Positions 8,343 to 16,742 of a stretch of DNA of 64,000 nt are shown in pieces. The notes under the pieces were generated by a model that worked only from the letters and a program-made list of their open reading frames with translations, did no database searches and was not told where the DNA came from. Within the stretch, counting starts at the first letter, position 1. Every line of letters starts with the position of its first letter. Both the position numbers and the translations under genes were made by a program. The DNA is from Methylocystis sp. (GTDB taxonomy: Bacteria; Pseudomonadota; Alphaproteobacteria; Rhizobiales; Beijerinckiaceae), in NCBI GenBank assembly GCA_020252485.1, contig JADCCX010000009.1, forward strand, positions 124,001-188,000, written 5' to 3'.

Positions 8343-10829
8343 ATGCGTTTCGACACGCCGCTCCCCATTGATGATGCGCTGCCGGCGCTCGCCGCAGCGC
8401 TGGCCCGGGGCAACAACGCCGTGCTGGTGGCGCCGCCGGGAGCGGGCAAAACCACGCGCGTGCCCCTTGCGCTGCTTGAAGCGCCATGGTGTCAGGATCG
8501 GCGCATCATCATGCTGGAACCCCGACGCCTCGCGGCGCGGGGCGCTGCTGAGCGCATGGCGAAGTCGCTGGGCGAGGCGGTTGGCGCGACCGTGGGCCTC
8601 CGGGCGCGGCTCAACGTCAGGGTCTCGGCGAGGACGCGCATCGAGGCCGTGACGGAGGGCGTCTTCGCCCGCATGATCCTTGACGATCCGGCCCTTGATG
8701 GCGTGGCCGCCGTCCTCTTCGATGAGTTCCATGAGCGGTCGCTTGACGGCGACATGGGGCTGGCGCTGGCGCTCGATGCCCAGTCCGGCTTGCGCGACGA
8801 TCTGCGCATCCTCGTCATGTCGGCGACGCTTGATGGCGCGCGCGTTGCGGGACTGCTTGGCGACGGCACCCCCGTCATCGAGAGCGAAGGGCGCATGTTC
8901 CCCGTGGAGACGCGCTATCTCGGGCGCGACACACGCGAAAGGCTGGAGCCCCAGGTGGCCAGCGCCGTGCTGCGCGCGCTTTCGGCTGAGCCGGGCTCCA
9001 TCCTCGCCTTCCTGCCGGGCCAGGGCGAGATCCGGCGGACGGAGGAGCTCCTTGCCGAAAGGCTCAGGGATCCCCAGGTCGATCTTGCGCCGCTTTATGG
9101 CGCGATGGACAGTCAGGCGCAGGACCTTGCCGTCCAGCCCGCGCCGCCAGGCCGCCGCAAGGTGGTGCTGGCCACTGCCATCGCCGAGACATCGCTGACG
9201 ATCGAGGGCGTTCGTGTGGTCGTCGATAGCGGTCTCGCGCGCGTCCCCCGCTATGAACCGGATACAGGCGTGACACGTCTTGAAACCGTCAGGGTTTCGA
9301 AAGCTTCGGCCGATCAGCGCCGGGGCCGCGCCGGACGCACGGAACCCGGCGTCTGTTACCGCCTGTGGGACGAGCCGCAGACGCTGAGCCTCGCCCCCTT
9401 CAACACCCCGGAGATCAGAGCCGCCGATCTCTCCGGTCTGATGCTTGATCTGGCGATCTGGGGCGTCGCCGATCCCGCGCAGCTCCGCTGGCTCGATCCG
9501 CCCCCTGCCGCCGCCGTGGCCGAAGCGAAGACCATGCTCACCGCCATCGGAGCCATCGACGAAACGGGTCGGATCACCGCGCAAGGCCGGCGCATCCGGG
9601 CCCTGCCGCTTCCGCCGCGCCTTGCCAACATGATCATCGGAGCCGCGTCGGTCTCCGCTGCCGCCCTCCGCGACGCGGCCGATCTCGCCGCCATCCTCGT
9701 GGAGCGCGGGATGGGCGGAGCCTCGACCGATCTCGCGCAGCGGCTCGAACTCTTCAGGCGTGACCGCGGCGTCAGGGCGGCCGAGATGCGCCGGCTGGCG
9801 TCGGGATGGGCGGACGGCCTGAGGGCGAGCGCGCCATCCGGCGAGGCCTGTTCCATTGCGCGCCTGCTGGCCCTCGCTTATCCCGACCGGATGGCCAAGG
9901 CGCGCGGAACGGCCGGCCAATTCCTTCTGGCCAATGGGCGGGCTGGGCAGGTGGACGCCGCCGACCCGCTGGCGCGGTCGCCCTGGTGCGTGGTCGCCGA
10001 GATGACGGGAACGGCCGCCGCGGCGCGCATCCTCGCCGCCGCGCCCATGAGCGAAGCCGAGGCCGTGGCCATCGCCGGCCAGCGGATCGCCAGCGGCGAG
10101 GAGCTGACCTTTGATCCCGAAGTCTTGGCCCTGCGGGCGAGGCGGGTGCGGAGGCTGGACGCCATCACGCTCGAATCGCAGACGATGCCTGTGCCCAAAA
10201 GCGATGCCGCTGCACAGGTGCTGGCGCTCGGCATCGCCGCTGCAGGCATTCAATGCCTGCCCTGGAGCAAGGCGACCCGCCAATGGCGCGACCGTGTGAT
10301 GTTCCTGCGCCGCGCCCATGGCGCGGAGGCGGACAATCCCTGGCCCGATCTTTCGGATGAGGCGCTTGCTGCGTCGGTGACGACCTGGCTGGCGCCATTC
10401 CTGGGCGGCCTCGGTTCGGTGTCCGCCATCGGCACCGATGCGTTGCGCGAGGCGCTGGAGACGCTGGTTCCCTGGAATCTCCGGCGGCTTCTCGATGAGG
10501 AGGCGCCCACCCATTTCGAAGCGCCGACCGGCTCCAGCGTGGCGCTCGAATACGAGGCGGAGGGCGGCCCGGTGCTGGCGATCCGCGTTCAGGAGCTTTA
10601 CGGGCTCAAGGTCCATCCGGCGCTGGCGGGAGGCCGCGTGCCGCTGACGCTGCATCTTCTATCGCCGGCCCACCGACCGATCCAGATCACGCGGGATCTG
10701 CCGGGCTTCTGGAAGGGCTCCTGGGCAGCCGTGAAGGCCGAGATGAAGGGCCGCTATCCGAGGCACCTGTGGCCAGACGATCCCGCCGCGGCGCTGCCGA
10801 CTGCACGGGCAAAGCCACGGGGTACGTGA
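8343..10829 (+). CDS. hrpB: ATP-dependent helicase HrpB
   Basis: DEAH/RHA-type helicase of the HrpB family, 828 residues, the usual size. Visible motifs: Walker A PPGAGKTT (31-38), DEFH (127-130; HrpB uses DEFH rather than DEAH), SAT (160-162), the helicase-C block with TSLTIEGV and the motif VI-like DQRRGRAGRTEPG, followed by the HA2 and C-terminal HrpB-specific region (PEVLALRARRVRRL, DLPGFWKGSW). Role in RNA metabolism is only loosely known. The start is the ATG at 8343, seven bases after an AGGAG site; a GTG at 8325 is less likely because it overlaps that site. It ends just before a bidirectional-looking terminator. Confidence 0.93.
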   Translation: MRFDTPLPIDDALPALAAALARGNNAVLVAPPGAGKTTRVPLALLEAPWCQDRRIIMLEPRRLAARGAAERMAKSLGEAVGATVGLRARLNVRVSARTRIEAVTEGVFARMILDDPALDGVAAVLFDEFHERSLDGDMGLALALDAQSGLRDDLRILVMSATLDGARVAGLLGDGTPVIESEGRMFPVETRYLGRDTRERLEPQVASAVLRALSAEPGSILAFLPGQGEIRRTEELLAERLRDPQVDLAPLYGAMDSQAQDLAVQPAPPGRRKVVLATAIAETSLTIEGVRVVVDSGLARVPRYEPDTGVTRLETVRVSKASADQRRGRAGRTEPGVCYRLWDEPQTLSLAPFNTPEIRAADLSGLMLDLAIWGVADPAQLRWLDPPPAAAVAEAKTMLTAIGAIDETGRITAQGRRIRALPLPPRLANMIIGAASVSAAALRDAADLAAILVERGMGGASTDLAQRLELFRRDRGVRAAEMRRLASGWADGLRASAPSGEACSIARLLALAYPDRMAKARGTAGQFLLANGRAGQVDAADPLARSPWCVVAEMTGTAAAARILAAAPMSEAEAVAIAGQRIASGEELTFDPEVLALRARRVRRLDAITLESQTMPVPKSDAAAQVLALGIAAAGIQCLPWSKATRQWRDRVMFLRRAHGAEADNPWPDLSDEALAASVTTWLAPFLGGLGSVSAIGTDALREALETLVPWNLRRLLDEEAPTHFEAPTGSSVALEYEAEGGPVLAIRVQELYGLKVHPALAGGRVPLTLHLLSPAHRPIQITRDLPGFWKGSWAAVKAEMKGRYPRHLWPDDPAAALPTARAKPRGT

Positions 10830-10856
10830 CCGCCCGATCTTCGGCCCCAGGAAATC

Positions 10857-10886
10857 AAAAACCCGGCCTTGCGACCGGGTTTTTTA
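10857..10886. terminator. bidirectional Rho-independent terminator between hrpB and rpmB
   Basis: A perfect 10-bp stem, AAAAACCCGG and CCGGGTTTTT, around the 8-base loop CCTTGCGA. It is followed by T's on the plus strand and flanked by A's on the left, so it can end transcripts of hrpB (plus) and rpmB (minus). Confidence 0.85.
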
Positions 10887-10913
10887 ATCAATTCCTGTCG
10901 ATCAGAAAGCCGA

Positions 10914-11201
10914 TCAGGCGGCGGCAACCGCCTTGTCCAGCTCCTTGCGAACCGCGAGGGCGTCGCGCGACAGCTCGGCCTTGTCGGCCTTCAGCAGAAA
11001 CGCATCAAGGCCGCCCCGATGCTCGACGGAGCGGAGCGCATTCGCAGAAATGCGCAGCTTGACGTTCTTCTTCAACGTCTCCGAAGCCAGCGTCACCGTG
11101 ACGAGGTTCGGGCGGAAGACCTTCTTGGTCTTGCGGTTCGAGTGGCTGACCTTATGGCCCACCTGACCGTCCTTGCCGGTCAATTCACAGCGACGCGCCA
11201 T
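10914..11201 (-). CDS. rpmB: 50S ribosomal protein L28
   Basis: A 95-residue L28 protein of the longer alphaproteobacterial type. N-terminal [27 protein letters not shown] is the family signature (L28 normally starts with a CxxTGK zinc-ribbon remnant; here only one Cys remains), followed by [10 protein letters not shown] and [22 protein letters not shown]. Part of the large ribosomal subunit. Stands alone, as is common for rpmB in this group, with the shared terminator at its 3' side. Confidence 0.96.
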   Translation of the reverse strand: MARRCELTGKDGQVGHKVSHSNRKTKKVFRPNLVTVTLASETLKKNVKLRISANALRSVEHRGGLDAFLLKADKAELSRDALAVRKELDKAVAAA

Positions 11202-11401
11202 GGTTAATCACCCTTGAAAGTGTTCACTCGGATTTAAGTCTTAGCGGGCAATATCCTGATCTCGCGCCGCGTTGACCGCGTTGCCTTCGGGGATATCAAC
11301 CGTTTCGGATTGAAGCGGGCCGTATAGTCGCTGAAGGCCTCATGGTCAAGGGAAACGCTTGGTGCGCCTGTTGTGTCCTGTGTTGCAAGAGTTTGAGTAA
11401 G

Positions 11402-12241
11402 ATGACGAGCAAGAAAACGCGGGCCAAGCGCCGTATCCTCGCCCTGACGCTGCTGGCCAGCCTGTGTTCCGCCGGGGGAGTTTCGGCAGGCCCCGTTGAG
11501 GCCCGCTACCTGGTGACGATCGCCGGCCTCCATATCGGAACCGCCCTCTTCAGCGGCACGATCTCGCCCCAGGCTTATCAGACCGGGCTGACCGCCCAGC
11601 TCACCGGATTGGCGGGCGCGCTGACCTCGGGGCGGGGCGCCGTCAGCGTCTCCGGGCTGCTGCAGGGCAACCGCTCCCTTTCGAACGGCTATGCGCTTTC
11701 CGCCAACAACTCGCAGATCCGCCGCACGATCCAGATCGCGATGAATGCGGGCAACATCAGCCAGGTGCTGATCGATCCGCCCTTCGAGCCGAGGGACGAT
11801 CGGGTGCCCGTGCTCGAGCATCACCGCCGCAACGTGGCCGATCCCGTCAGCGCGCTCCTGATGCCCGTCGCCGGATCGGGCGACATGCTGGCGTCCGAGA
11901 ACTGCAACCGCACCATTCCGGTGTTCGACGGGGTCCAGCGTTTCGATATCACGCTCACCCACGCGGAGACGGTGACTGTGAACGAGCCGAGGAAGGGCTA
12001 TGTCGGTCATGCGCTTGTCTGCAGGGCGCGCTATGCGCCGGTCGCCGGGCACCGTCCCCTCCCCGCGACGGAGTATATGGCGAACAACCGCGACATGTCC
12101 GTCTGGCTCGTGCCGGTCGAAGGCTCGCGCACGCTGATTCCCTACCGGATCCAGGTGAAGACGCAGATCGGAAATCTGATTATCGACGCGCAATCGATCC
12201 GCGGCCTCTCGGTTGACGCCACGGCGAGCATCAAGCGATAG
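11402..12241 (+). CDS. exported DUF3108 family protein
   Basis: A 279-residue protein with a signal peptide (basic MTSKKTRAKRR, hydrophobic RILALTLLASL, cleavage near VSA-GP) and a DUF3108-like beta-rich body: EARYLVTIAGLHIGTALFSG at the start, DPVSALLMPV in the middle and PYRIQVKTQIGNLIIDAQSI at the end. DUF3108 proteins are periplasmic or outer-membrane-associated proteins of unknown function in proteobacteria. The frame is open from 11342, but the ATG at 11402 places the signal peptide correctly. Possibly co-transcribed with csaA, 27 bases downstream. Confidence 0.8.
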   Translation: MTSKKTRAKRRILALTLLASLCSAGGVSAGPVEARYLVTIAGLHIGTALFSGTISPQAYQTGLTAQLTGLAGALTSGRGAVSVSGLLQGNRSLSNGYALSANNSQIRRTIQIAMNAGNISQVLIDPPFEPRDDRVPVLEHHRRNVADPVSALLMPVAGSGDMLASENCNRTIPVFDGVQRFDITLTHAETVTVNEPRKGYVGHALVCRARYAPVAGHRPLPATEYMANNRDMSVWLVPVEGSRTLIPYRIQVKTQIGNLIIDAQSIRGLSVDATASIKR

Positions 12242-12268
12242 ATCCGCTTTCCTGATGGAGGCCTGTCC

Positions 12269-12631
12269 ATGCATCTTGTCACCACCGAACGCGCAGCTGA
12301 AATCGCTTACGCCGATTTCCTGAAGGTCGATATCCGCGTCGGCACGATCCTGACGGCGCAAGCCTATCCCGAAGCCCGCAAGCCTTCCTACAAGCTCACC
12401 ATCGATTTCGGACCGGATATCGGCGTGAAGAAAAGCGCGGCGCAGATCACGGTTCATTACCGGCTGGACGATCTGGTGGGCCGGCAGGTGGCCGCCGTCG
12501 TGAACTTCCCGCCGCGGCAAATCGGGCGGTTCATGTCCGAGGTGCTGACGCTCGGCTTTCCCGATACGCAGGGGGAGGTCGTGCTCGTCCAGCCCTCCAA
12601 AGCCACGCCCAACGGCGGCCGGCTGTTCTGA
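12269..12631 (+). CDS. csaA: CsaA-type tRNA-binding protein
   Basis: A 120-residue single-domain protein of the tRNA-binding OB-fold (EMAP II/MetRS C-terminal) type. Diagnostic features are FLKVDIRVGTILTAQAYPEARKPSYKLTIDFG near the start, KKSAAQIT in the middle and VNFPPRQIGRFMSEVLTLGFPD at the end, all typical of CsaA, which was described as a chaperone-like, secretion-associated protein that binds tRNA. Works as a homodimer in the family. Preceded by a GGAGG ribosome site. Cytoplasmic. Confidence 0.9.
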   Translation: MHLVTTERAAEIAYADFLKVDIRVGTILTAQAYPEARKPSYKLTIDFGPDIGVKKSAAQITVHYRLDDLVGRQVAAVVNFPPRQIGRFMSEVLTLGFPDTQGEVVLVQPSKATPNGGRLF

Positions 12632-12634
12632 CAA

Positions 12635-12674
12635 AAAAGAAAGGGCGGCCAACCAATTTACTGATCGACCGCCC
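12635..12674 (-). terminator. Rho-independent terminator for the TraB/GumN gene
   Basis: Read on the minus strand, GGGCGG and CCGCCC (12669-12674 and 12643-12648) form a GC stem around a 20-base loop, directly followed by TTTCTTTTTT. It sits about 165 bases after the TraB/GumN stop codon, implying a long 3' untranslated region. Confidence 0.6.
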
Positions 12675-12698
12675 AAGTCCCGAACCATAGGGTCCGGA

Positions 12699-12770
12699 TT
12701 GGCTCTGGTGCAAGCTTCCCCGGGGGGCTGGGGGGCTGACGAAGTCCGGAAAACCCGGCGCCAGAGCCAA
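12699..12770. repeat. long inverted repeat in the 3' region of the TraB/GumN gene
   Basis: TTGGCTCTGG (12699-12708) and CCAGAGCCAA (12761-12770) form a perfect 10-bp arm closing a 52-base interior that can itself fold (G-runs opposite C-runs). It lies between the TraB/GumN stop and its terminator. It could be a structured 3' untranslated region, a small RNA made from it, or the remains of a palindromic repeat. Confidence 0.4.
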
Positions 12771-12839
12771 AGAGGCAACGCTCAGGATATCGGCTTCCAG
12801 TGGGGCCGTGGCTGGGCCGGAATACGGCGAAACCAAGAT

Positions 12840-13913
12840 TTATCGCAGCACCCGTCCCTGGGCGCGCCCGGGCTTGACGACGCTGACCTTGTAGCCGTCC
12901 CTTCGCAGGAGGCTCACGAGACCTTTCTCGCCCGGCAGGTGGAGCGCGCCCACGGCGATGAAGGCGCCGCCTTTGTCGATGAGCGGCCGCGCCCGCTCCA
13001 GCATCACGGCGTTCCGGTCGTCGAGCAGGGCCCGGGTGAAAGCGCTCCGGGTCTGCTCCTGCGTTTCGCCACTGGCGATCTCGGTGAAGCGGGACAGCGC
13101 CATCATCTCGCCGAGCCGGTCGCCGAGATAGGCGCGCGTCATGGTCTCGCGCATATCCGCGATCTCCTGGCTGCGCCGCGCCGTCTCGATCAGCGCAATC
13201 GAGGGATGGATCCCGCCGATCTGCCGCATGACGGCGATCTGCTCCTCGAGCTTCTCGAGGCCGATCGGCGGCCGTCCGGCCTGAATGGCGGCCCGGCCGA
13301 TCTTTTCGTCCACCGATATCAGGCCAAGCGCCCGGCGCTTCTGTTCGCATGGCGGCGACGACAGCGCCACGATCAGAAACCAGGTTTCGAGCCGCTGGGC
13401 CCGCTCGGCCGGGACGCCCCGCCCTGCGAGCGCGGTTTCGACGAAGAGGCGGTTGCCCGGCGGCCAGAGACCCTCGAGCGCATTGCCGCTGCCTGCCTGA
13501 CCGGCGGCGGCAATCCGGGCCACCGCGGCTTCCTTGAGGCCCGGCGTCACCAGCTCGCCCAGCTCGACGGCCACGGTGCGGCTGCCGGCGATCAGCGGCC
13601 TGGCGCGCGCCACGACCCTTTCGAGACGCGGATCCGTGCTGTGCATGGTGCCGAAGAGATAGGAGGGCCGGCGGCCCGGAATATCGATCCGCCACAGCAG
13701 GCCGTCGCCGTTCTTCACCTCGGCGGCTGCCGTCTTCATCCGGGCATAGGCATCGGGCCGGCTCTTGGCGAGCGCCTGCAGAAGGTCTGCGGCGCCGCAG
13801 GCCGTTGGCGCCGGCCCGGCCTCGACGGGAAAGGCCAGCGCGGCAAGAAGGCCGAGAGCCGCGAGCAGGACGTGCAGGCGTGAGGCCCCACGAAATTTGA
13901 CCCCGATCGCCAT
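12840..13913 (-). CDS. TraB/GumN family protein, exported
   Basis: A 357-residue protein with an N-terminal signal or anchor segment (LHVLLAALGLLAALAFPVEAG, cleavage near residue 32) and a TraB/GumN (erythromycin-esterase-like superfamily) domain. Characteristic pieces are LFGTMHSTDPR near residue 90, VAVELGE near 113, and the C-terminal AFIAVGALHLPGEKGLVSLLRRDGYKV. The family contains putative metal-dependent proteases with GxxH and ExxE-type motifs; GTMH and GALH are present here. Biological role unknown. Its start lies three bases after the coaA stop, so the two are probably one transcription unit. Confidence 0.82.
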   Translation of the reverse strand: MAIGVKFRGASRLHVLLAALGLLAALAFPVEAGPAPTACGAADLLQALAKSRPDAYARMKTAAAEVKNGDGLLWRIDIPGRRPSYLFGTMHSTDPRLERVVARARPLIAGSRTVAVELGELVTPGLKEAAVARIAAAGQAGSGNALEGLWPPGNRLFVETALAGRGVPAERAQRLETWFLIVALSSPPCEQKRRALGLISVDEKIGRAAIQAGRPPIGLEKLEEQIAVMRQIGGIHPSIALIETARRSQEIADMRETMTRAYLGDRLGEMMALSRFTEIASGETQEQTRSAFTRALLDDRNAVMLERARPLIDKGGAFIAVGALHLPGEKGLVSLLRRDGYKVSVVKPGRAQGRVLR

Positions 13914-13916
13914 AGG

Positions 13917-14879
13917 TCAGAGCTTCCTCAAAGCCACTTCCTCGATCATGTGGCTGGCGCCCTTGCGCAGCACAAGGCTGGCGCGGGGACGGGTGGGAAG
14001 GATGTTCTCGCGCAGGTTCGGGAGATTGATCTTCTCCCAGAGGCCGGTGGCATAGGCGAGCGCATCGGCCTCGCTCATCTTCGTGTAGCGCTGGAAAAAC
14101 GAGCGGGGATCCTGAAAGGCAGTATCGCGCAGGCGCATGAAGCGGCTGATATACCACTCGCGGATCAGCTCCTCCTCGGCGTCGAGATAGACGGAGAAAT
14201 CGAAGAAATCCGAAACGAAGGCGATGGCGCGGCCATCCCTGGCGAGACGCCCTGGCTGCAGGACGTTCAGACCCTCGAAGATGAGGATGTCGGGCCGGTC
14301 GACCGTCACATAATCGCCGGGCACCACATCGTAGGTGAGGTGGGAATAGGTCGGCGCCCTGACACTGCGTTCGCCTGCCTTGACCGCGGAGAGAAAGCGG
14401 ACGATCGCCGCGGCATCGTAGCTTTCCGGAAAACCCTTGCGCTCCATCAGGCCGAGGCGCTGCAGCTCGGCGTTGGGCAAGAGAAAGCCATCGGTGGTGA
14501 CAAGCTCCACCTTCGGCGTGTTGGGCCAGCGGGAGAGCAGCGCCTTCAGCACGCGCGCCGTCGTCGATTTTCCGACAGCCACCGAGCCGGCGATGCCGAT
14601 CACATAGGGCATCTTGCCGTCTTCGGCGCCCAGGAAGCGCTGGGTGGCCTTGAACAAACCCTGCGTCGCCGCGACGTAAAGCGACAGCAGACGCGACAGC
14701 GGCAGATAGATCGCCACGACCTCCTCGACCGACATCGGATCGTTGACCGATTGCAGGCGGACCAGGTCGTCGACCGTGAGCGTGAGCGGCGTATCGGCGC
14801 GCAGATGCGACCAGTCATTCCGCGAAAAGACGCGGTAGGGGCTGGGCTGGACGAGGGGGTGAGAGACGATCTGCTTCAT
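13917..14879 (-). CDS. coaA: type I pantothenate kinase
   Basis: Catalyses ATP-dependent phosphorylation of pantothenate, the first and controlling step of coenzyme A synthesis. The 320-residue protein is full length with the P-loop GSVAVGKST (98-106), the TTDGFL and GFPESYD motifs of prokaryotic PanK-I, and the C-terminal [12 protein letters not shown] block. Cytoplasmic homodimer in the family. It follows hisE by 59 bases, the usual hisE-coaA order in Hyphomicrobiales, and is closely followed by the TraB/GumN gene. Confidence 0.95.
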   Translation of the reverse strand: MKQIVSHPLVQPSPYRVFSRNDWSHLRADTPLTLTVDDLVRLQSVNDPMSVEEVVAIYLPLSRLLSLYVAATQGLFKATQRFLGAEDGKMPYVIGIAGSVAVGKSTTARVLKALLSRWPNTPKVELVTTDGFLLPNAELQRLGLMERKGFPESYDAAAIVRFLSAVKAGERSVRAPTYSHLTYDVVPGDYVTVDRPDILIFEGLNVLQPGRLARDGRAIAFVSDFFDFSVYLDAEEELIREWYISRFMRLRDTAFQDPRSFFQRYTKMSEADALAYATGLWEKINLPNLRENILPTRPRASLVLRKGASHMIEEVALRKL

Positions 14880-14938
14880 TCAGCTCCTTACAATAGCGTC
14901 CGCCGGTTGGAAATCTGACGCAAGTCTAAGTTCATGGC

Positions 14939-15259
14939 CTAAGGCCTCCGGGATGCCTTTTCCTGCAATCCGCTCTGGCTGGTGCGCCGTTCAAGCTCGC
15001 CCATGACCGCTTCGAGCGGCACGCCAGAGCCGTGCAGCACGACCAGCAGGTGGTAAAAGACGTCAGCCGCCTCCTTGACGAGTTCATCCGGTTTGTTTGC
15101 GATCGCGGCGATCACGGCCTCCACCGCCTCTTCGCCGAGCTTCTTTGCGGCGCGGTCGACCCCGCCGCTCAGCAGCCTGGCCGTATAGGATTCCTCCGGC
15201 GAGGCGCTCGCCCTCTGGCGCACGATCGCGTCGAGATCGGACAAGGTGAAACCGCTCAT
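14939..15259 (-). CDS. hisE: phosphoribosyl-ATP diphosphatase
   Basis: HisE hydrolyses phosphoribosyl-ATP to phosphoribosyl-AMP, the second step of histidine synthesis. The 106-residue all-alpha protein shows the MazG-like signature [14 protein letters not shown] (metal-binding Glu residues) and [13 protein letters not shown]. In many relatives hisE is the last gene of hisB-hisH-hisA-hisF-hisE; here the DNA upstream on this strand (15260-15608) holds no his gene, so hisE and coaA have been separated from the main cluster or the rest has moved. Confidence 0.94.
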   Translation of the reverse strand: MSGFTLSDLDAIVRQRASASPEESYTARLLSGGVDRAAKKLGEEAVEAVIAAIANKPDELVKEAADVFYHLLVVLHGSGVPLEAVMGELERRTSQSGLQEKASRRP

Positions 15260-15479
15260 GGCGCTCCCATAGCAGAATTCTCGCCGCTGGCGATCAGTAA
15301 GTGGGAAAGCCTATACTGGAGCAGGATTGACAAAAGCGCGATTTTCGCGCCTTTGCGCAGGGCAGGCTCGGCTTTCGCCGATAGCGGACCTCTGACCATG
15401 CGTTTTGTCGTGATGAAAAAATCGATCAAGACCACCGGCACGCCGAAAGGCGTGACGAAAGGCTGACGTCTGCCTCGAT

Positions 15480-15561
15480 CCCGGAAACTCCCCCGGCGGG
15501 GGACAGGTCAGGATCCTCCGGCCAGGGCGACAAGCGCCAGCCTCGGGATCAGGTTTCCGGG
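15480..15561 (+). ncRNA. structured leader candidate upstream of asd (three-way junction)
   Basis: The 349-base gap between hisE and asd has no convincing gene, but its last 130 bases can fold well. CCCGGAAAC (15480-15488) pairs perfectly with GTTTCCGGG (15553-15561). Inside lie two hairpins: TCCCCC-GGC-GGGGGA (15489-15503) and GATCC/GGATC (15512-15516 with 15546-15550) capped by GGCG-ACAAG-CGCC (15526-15538). This gives a compact three-way junction ending 47 bases before the asd start, where a riboswitch or attenuator would sit. I do not recognise a known riboswitch class; there is no clear terminator. It could also be an independent small RNA. Confidence 0.4.
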
Positions 15562-15608
15562 GGAGACGATCAGGGGCAGGGCCCTCACCGACAAGTCAGG
15601 AACAGACC

Positions 15609-16640
15609 ATGGGTTTCAAGATCGCAATAGCCGGCGCCACGGGCAATGTGGGCCGCGAGATGCTCAACATCCTCGCCGAACGCGCCTTTCCGGTCAGCGA
15701 AGTGGTGGCTCTCGCCTCGCAGCGCTCCACCGGGCAGGAGGTGTCTTTCGGCGACAGGACGCTGAAGGTGAAGGCCCTCGACCATTATGATTTCCGGGGC
15801 GCCGACATCTGCCTGATGTCGGCGGGCGGCGCGGTGTCGAAGGAATGGTCGCCAAGGATCGGTCAGCAAGGCTGCGTCGTCATCGATAATTCCTCGGCCT
15901 GGCGCTACGATCAGGACGTGCCGCTGATCGTGCCGGAAGTGAACCCGGATGCCGTGCTCGGTTTCTCGAAGCGCAACATCATCGCCAATCCCAATTGCTC
16001 AACGGCGCAGCTCGTTCTGGCGCTCAAGCCGCTGCATGACCGCTTTGATATCCAGCGCGTCGTCGTCTCGACCTATCAATCGGTTTCAGGCGCCGGCAAG
16101 GACGGCATGGACGAATTGATGCAGCAGACGCGCTCCATCTTCTCCGCCAATGCGCCCGAGTCGAAGAAGTTCACCAAGCGCATCGCCTTCAACGTCATTC
16201 CGCATATCGATGTCTTCATGGAGGATGGTTACACCAAGGAAGAATGGAAGATGATGGCGGAGACGAAGAAGATTCTCGATCCGAAGATCAAGCTCACCGC
16301 GACCTGCGTGCGCGTGCCCGTCTTTGTCGGCCATTCGGAAGCCGTGAATATCGAATGCAGCCGACCGATTTCCGTCGCGGAAGCGACAGCCGTTCTGCGT
16401 TCGGCGCCGGGCGTGCAGGTGATCGACAAGCGCGAGAACGGCGGCTACATCACGCCCTACGAGGCCGCTGGCGAGGATGCGACCTATATCTCCCGCATCC
16501 GCGAGGACATCACGGTCGAGAATGGCCTCGCCTTCTGGTGCGTCTCGGACAACCTTCGCAAGGGCGCCGCGCTGAACGCCGTCCAGATCGCCGAGCTTAT
16601 GGTTCAGAAGGGCCTGCTGAACGCGCGCAAGGCGGCCTGA
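15609..16640 (+). CDS. asd: aspartate-semialdehyde dehydrogenase
   Basis: Catalyses the NADPH-dependent reduction of aspartyl phosphate to aspartate semialdehyde, the branch point for lysine/diaminopimelate, threonine and methionine. The 343-residue protein has the nucleotide-binding AGATGNVGREML at the N-terminus, the active-site Cys130 in NPNCST, and the substrate-binding VPVFVGHSEAVNIE region. AGGAACAGACC precedes the ATG. dapA, the next diaminopimelate-pathway gene, lies 33 kb away. The foldable leader just upstream suggests RNA-level control. Confidence 0.96.
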   Translation: MGFKIAIAGATGNVGREMLNILAERAFPVSEVVALASQRSTGQEVSFGDRTLKVKALDHYDFRGADICLMSAGGAVSKEWSPRIGQQGCVVIDNSSAWRYDQDVPLIVPEVNPDAVLGFSKRNIIANPNCSTAQLVLALKPLHDRFDIQRVVVSTYQSVSGAGKDGMDELMQQTRSIFSANAPESKKFTKRIAFNVIPHIDVFMEDGYTKEEWKMMAETKKILDPKIKLTATCVRVPVFVGHSEAVNIECSRPISVAEATAVLRSAPGVQVIDKRENGGYITPYEAAGEDATYISRIREDITVENGLAFWCVSDNLRKGAALNAVQIAELMVQKGLLNARKAA

Positions 16641-16742
16641 CGGGTTGGTTCCGACAGGCGGCGCGGCCTGTTCAAGAAGGTTTAGCCATTGCTTGCGATA
16701 AGGTTGGCTGAACTTTCGATCTGACGCTCCGGGGCCGCCGCC

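Noticed and set aside
6157-8487. 776-residue open frame opposite the flavoprotein-methyltransferase gene
   Set aside because: Its composition (Arg/His/Asp/Leu-rich with no domain) is what GC-rich third-position bias produces opposite a real gene; the plus-strand protein has clear motifs.
8265-10655. 796-residue open frame opposite hrpB
   Set aside because: Antisense shadow of the helicase gene; no motif, signal or ribosome site supports it.
15398-15466. 22-codon reading frame before the asd leader (MRFVVMKKSIKTTG...)
   Set aside because: No ribosome site and no clear leader-peptide codon run such as repeated Lys, Thr or Met at high density; probably chance.
15480-15595. Possible signal recognition particle RNA (CAGGTCAGG and GGCAGGGCCCTC resemble parts of 4.5S RNA)
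   Set aside because: The diagnostic GGAAG...GCAGC apical loop is absent and the ends do not pair with each other.
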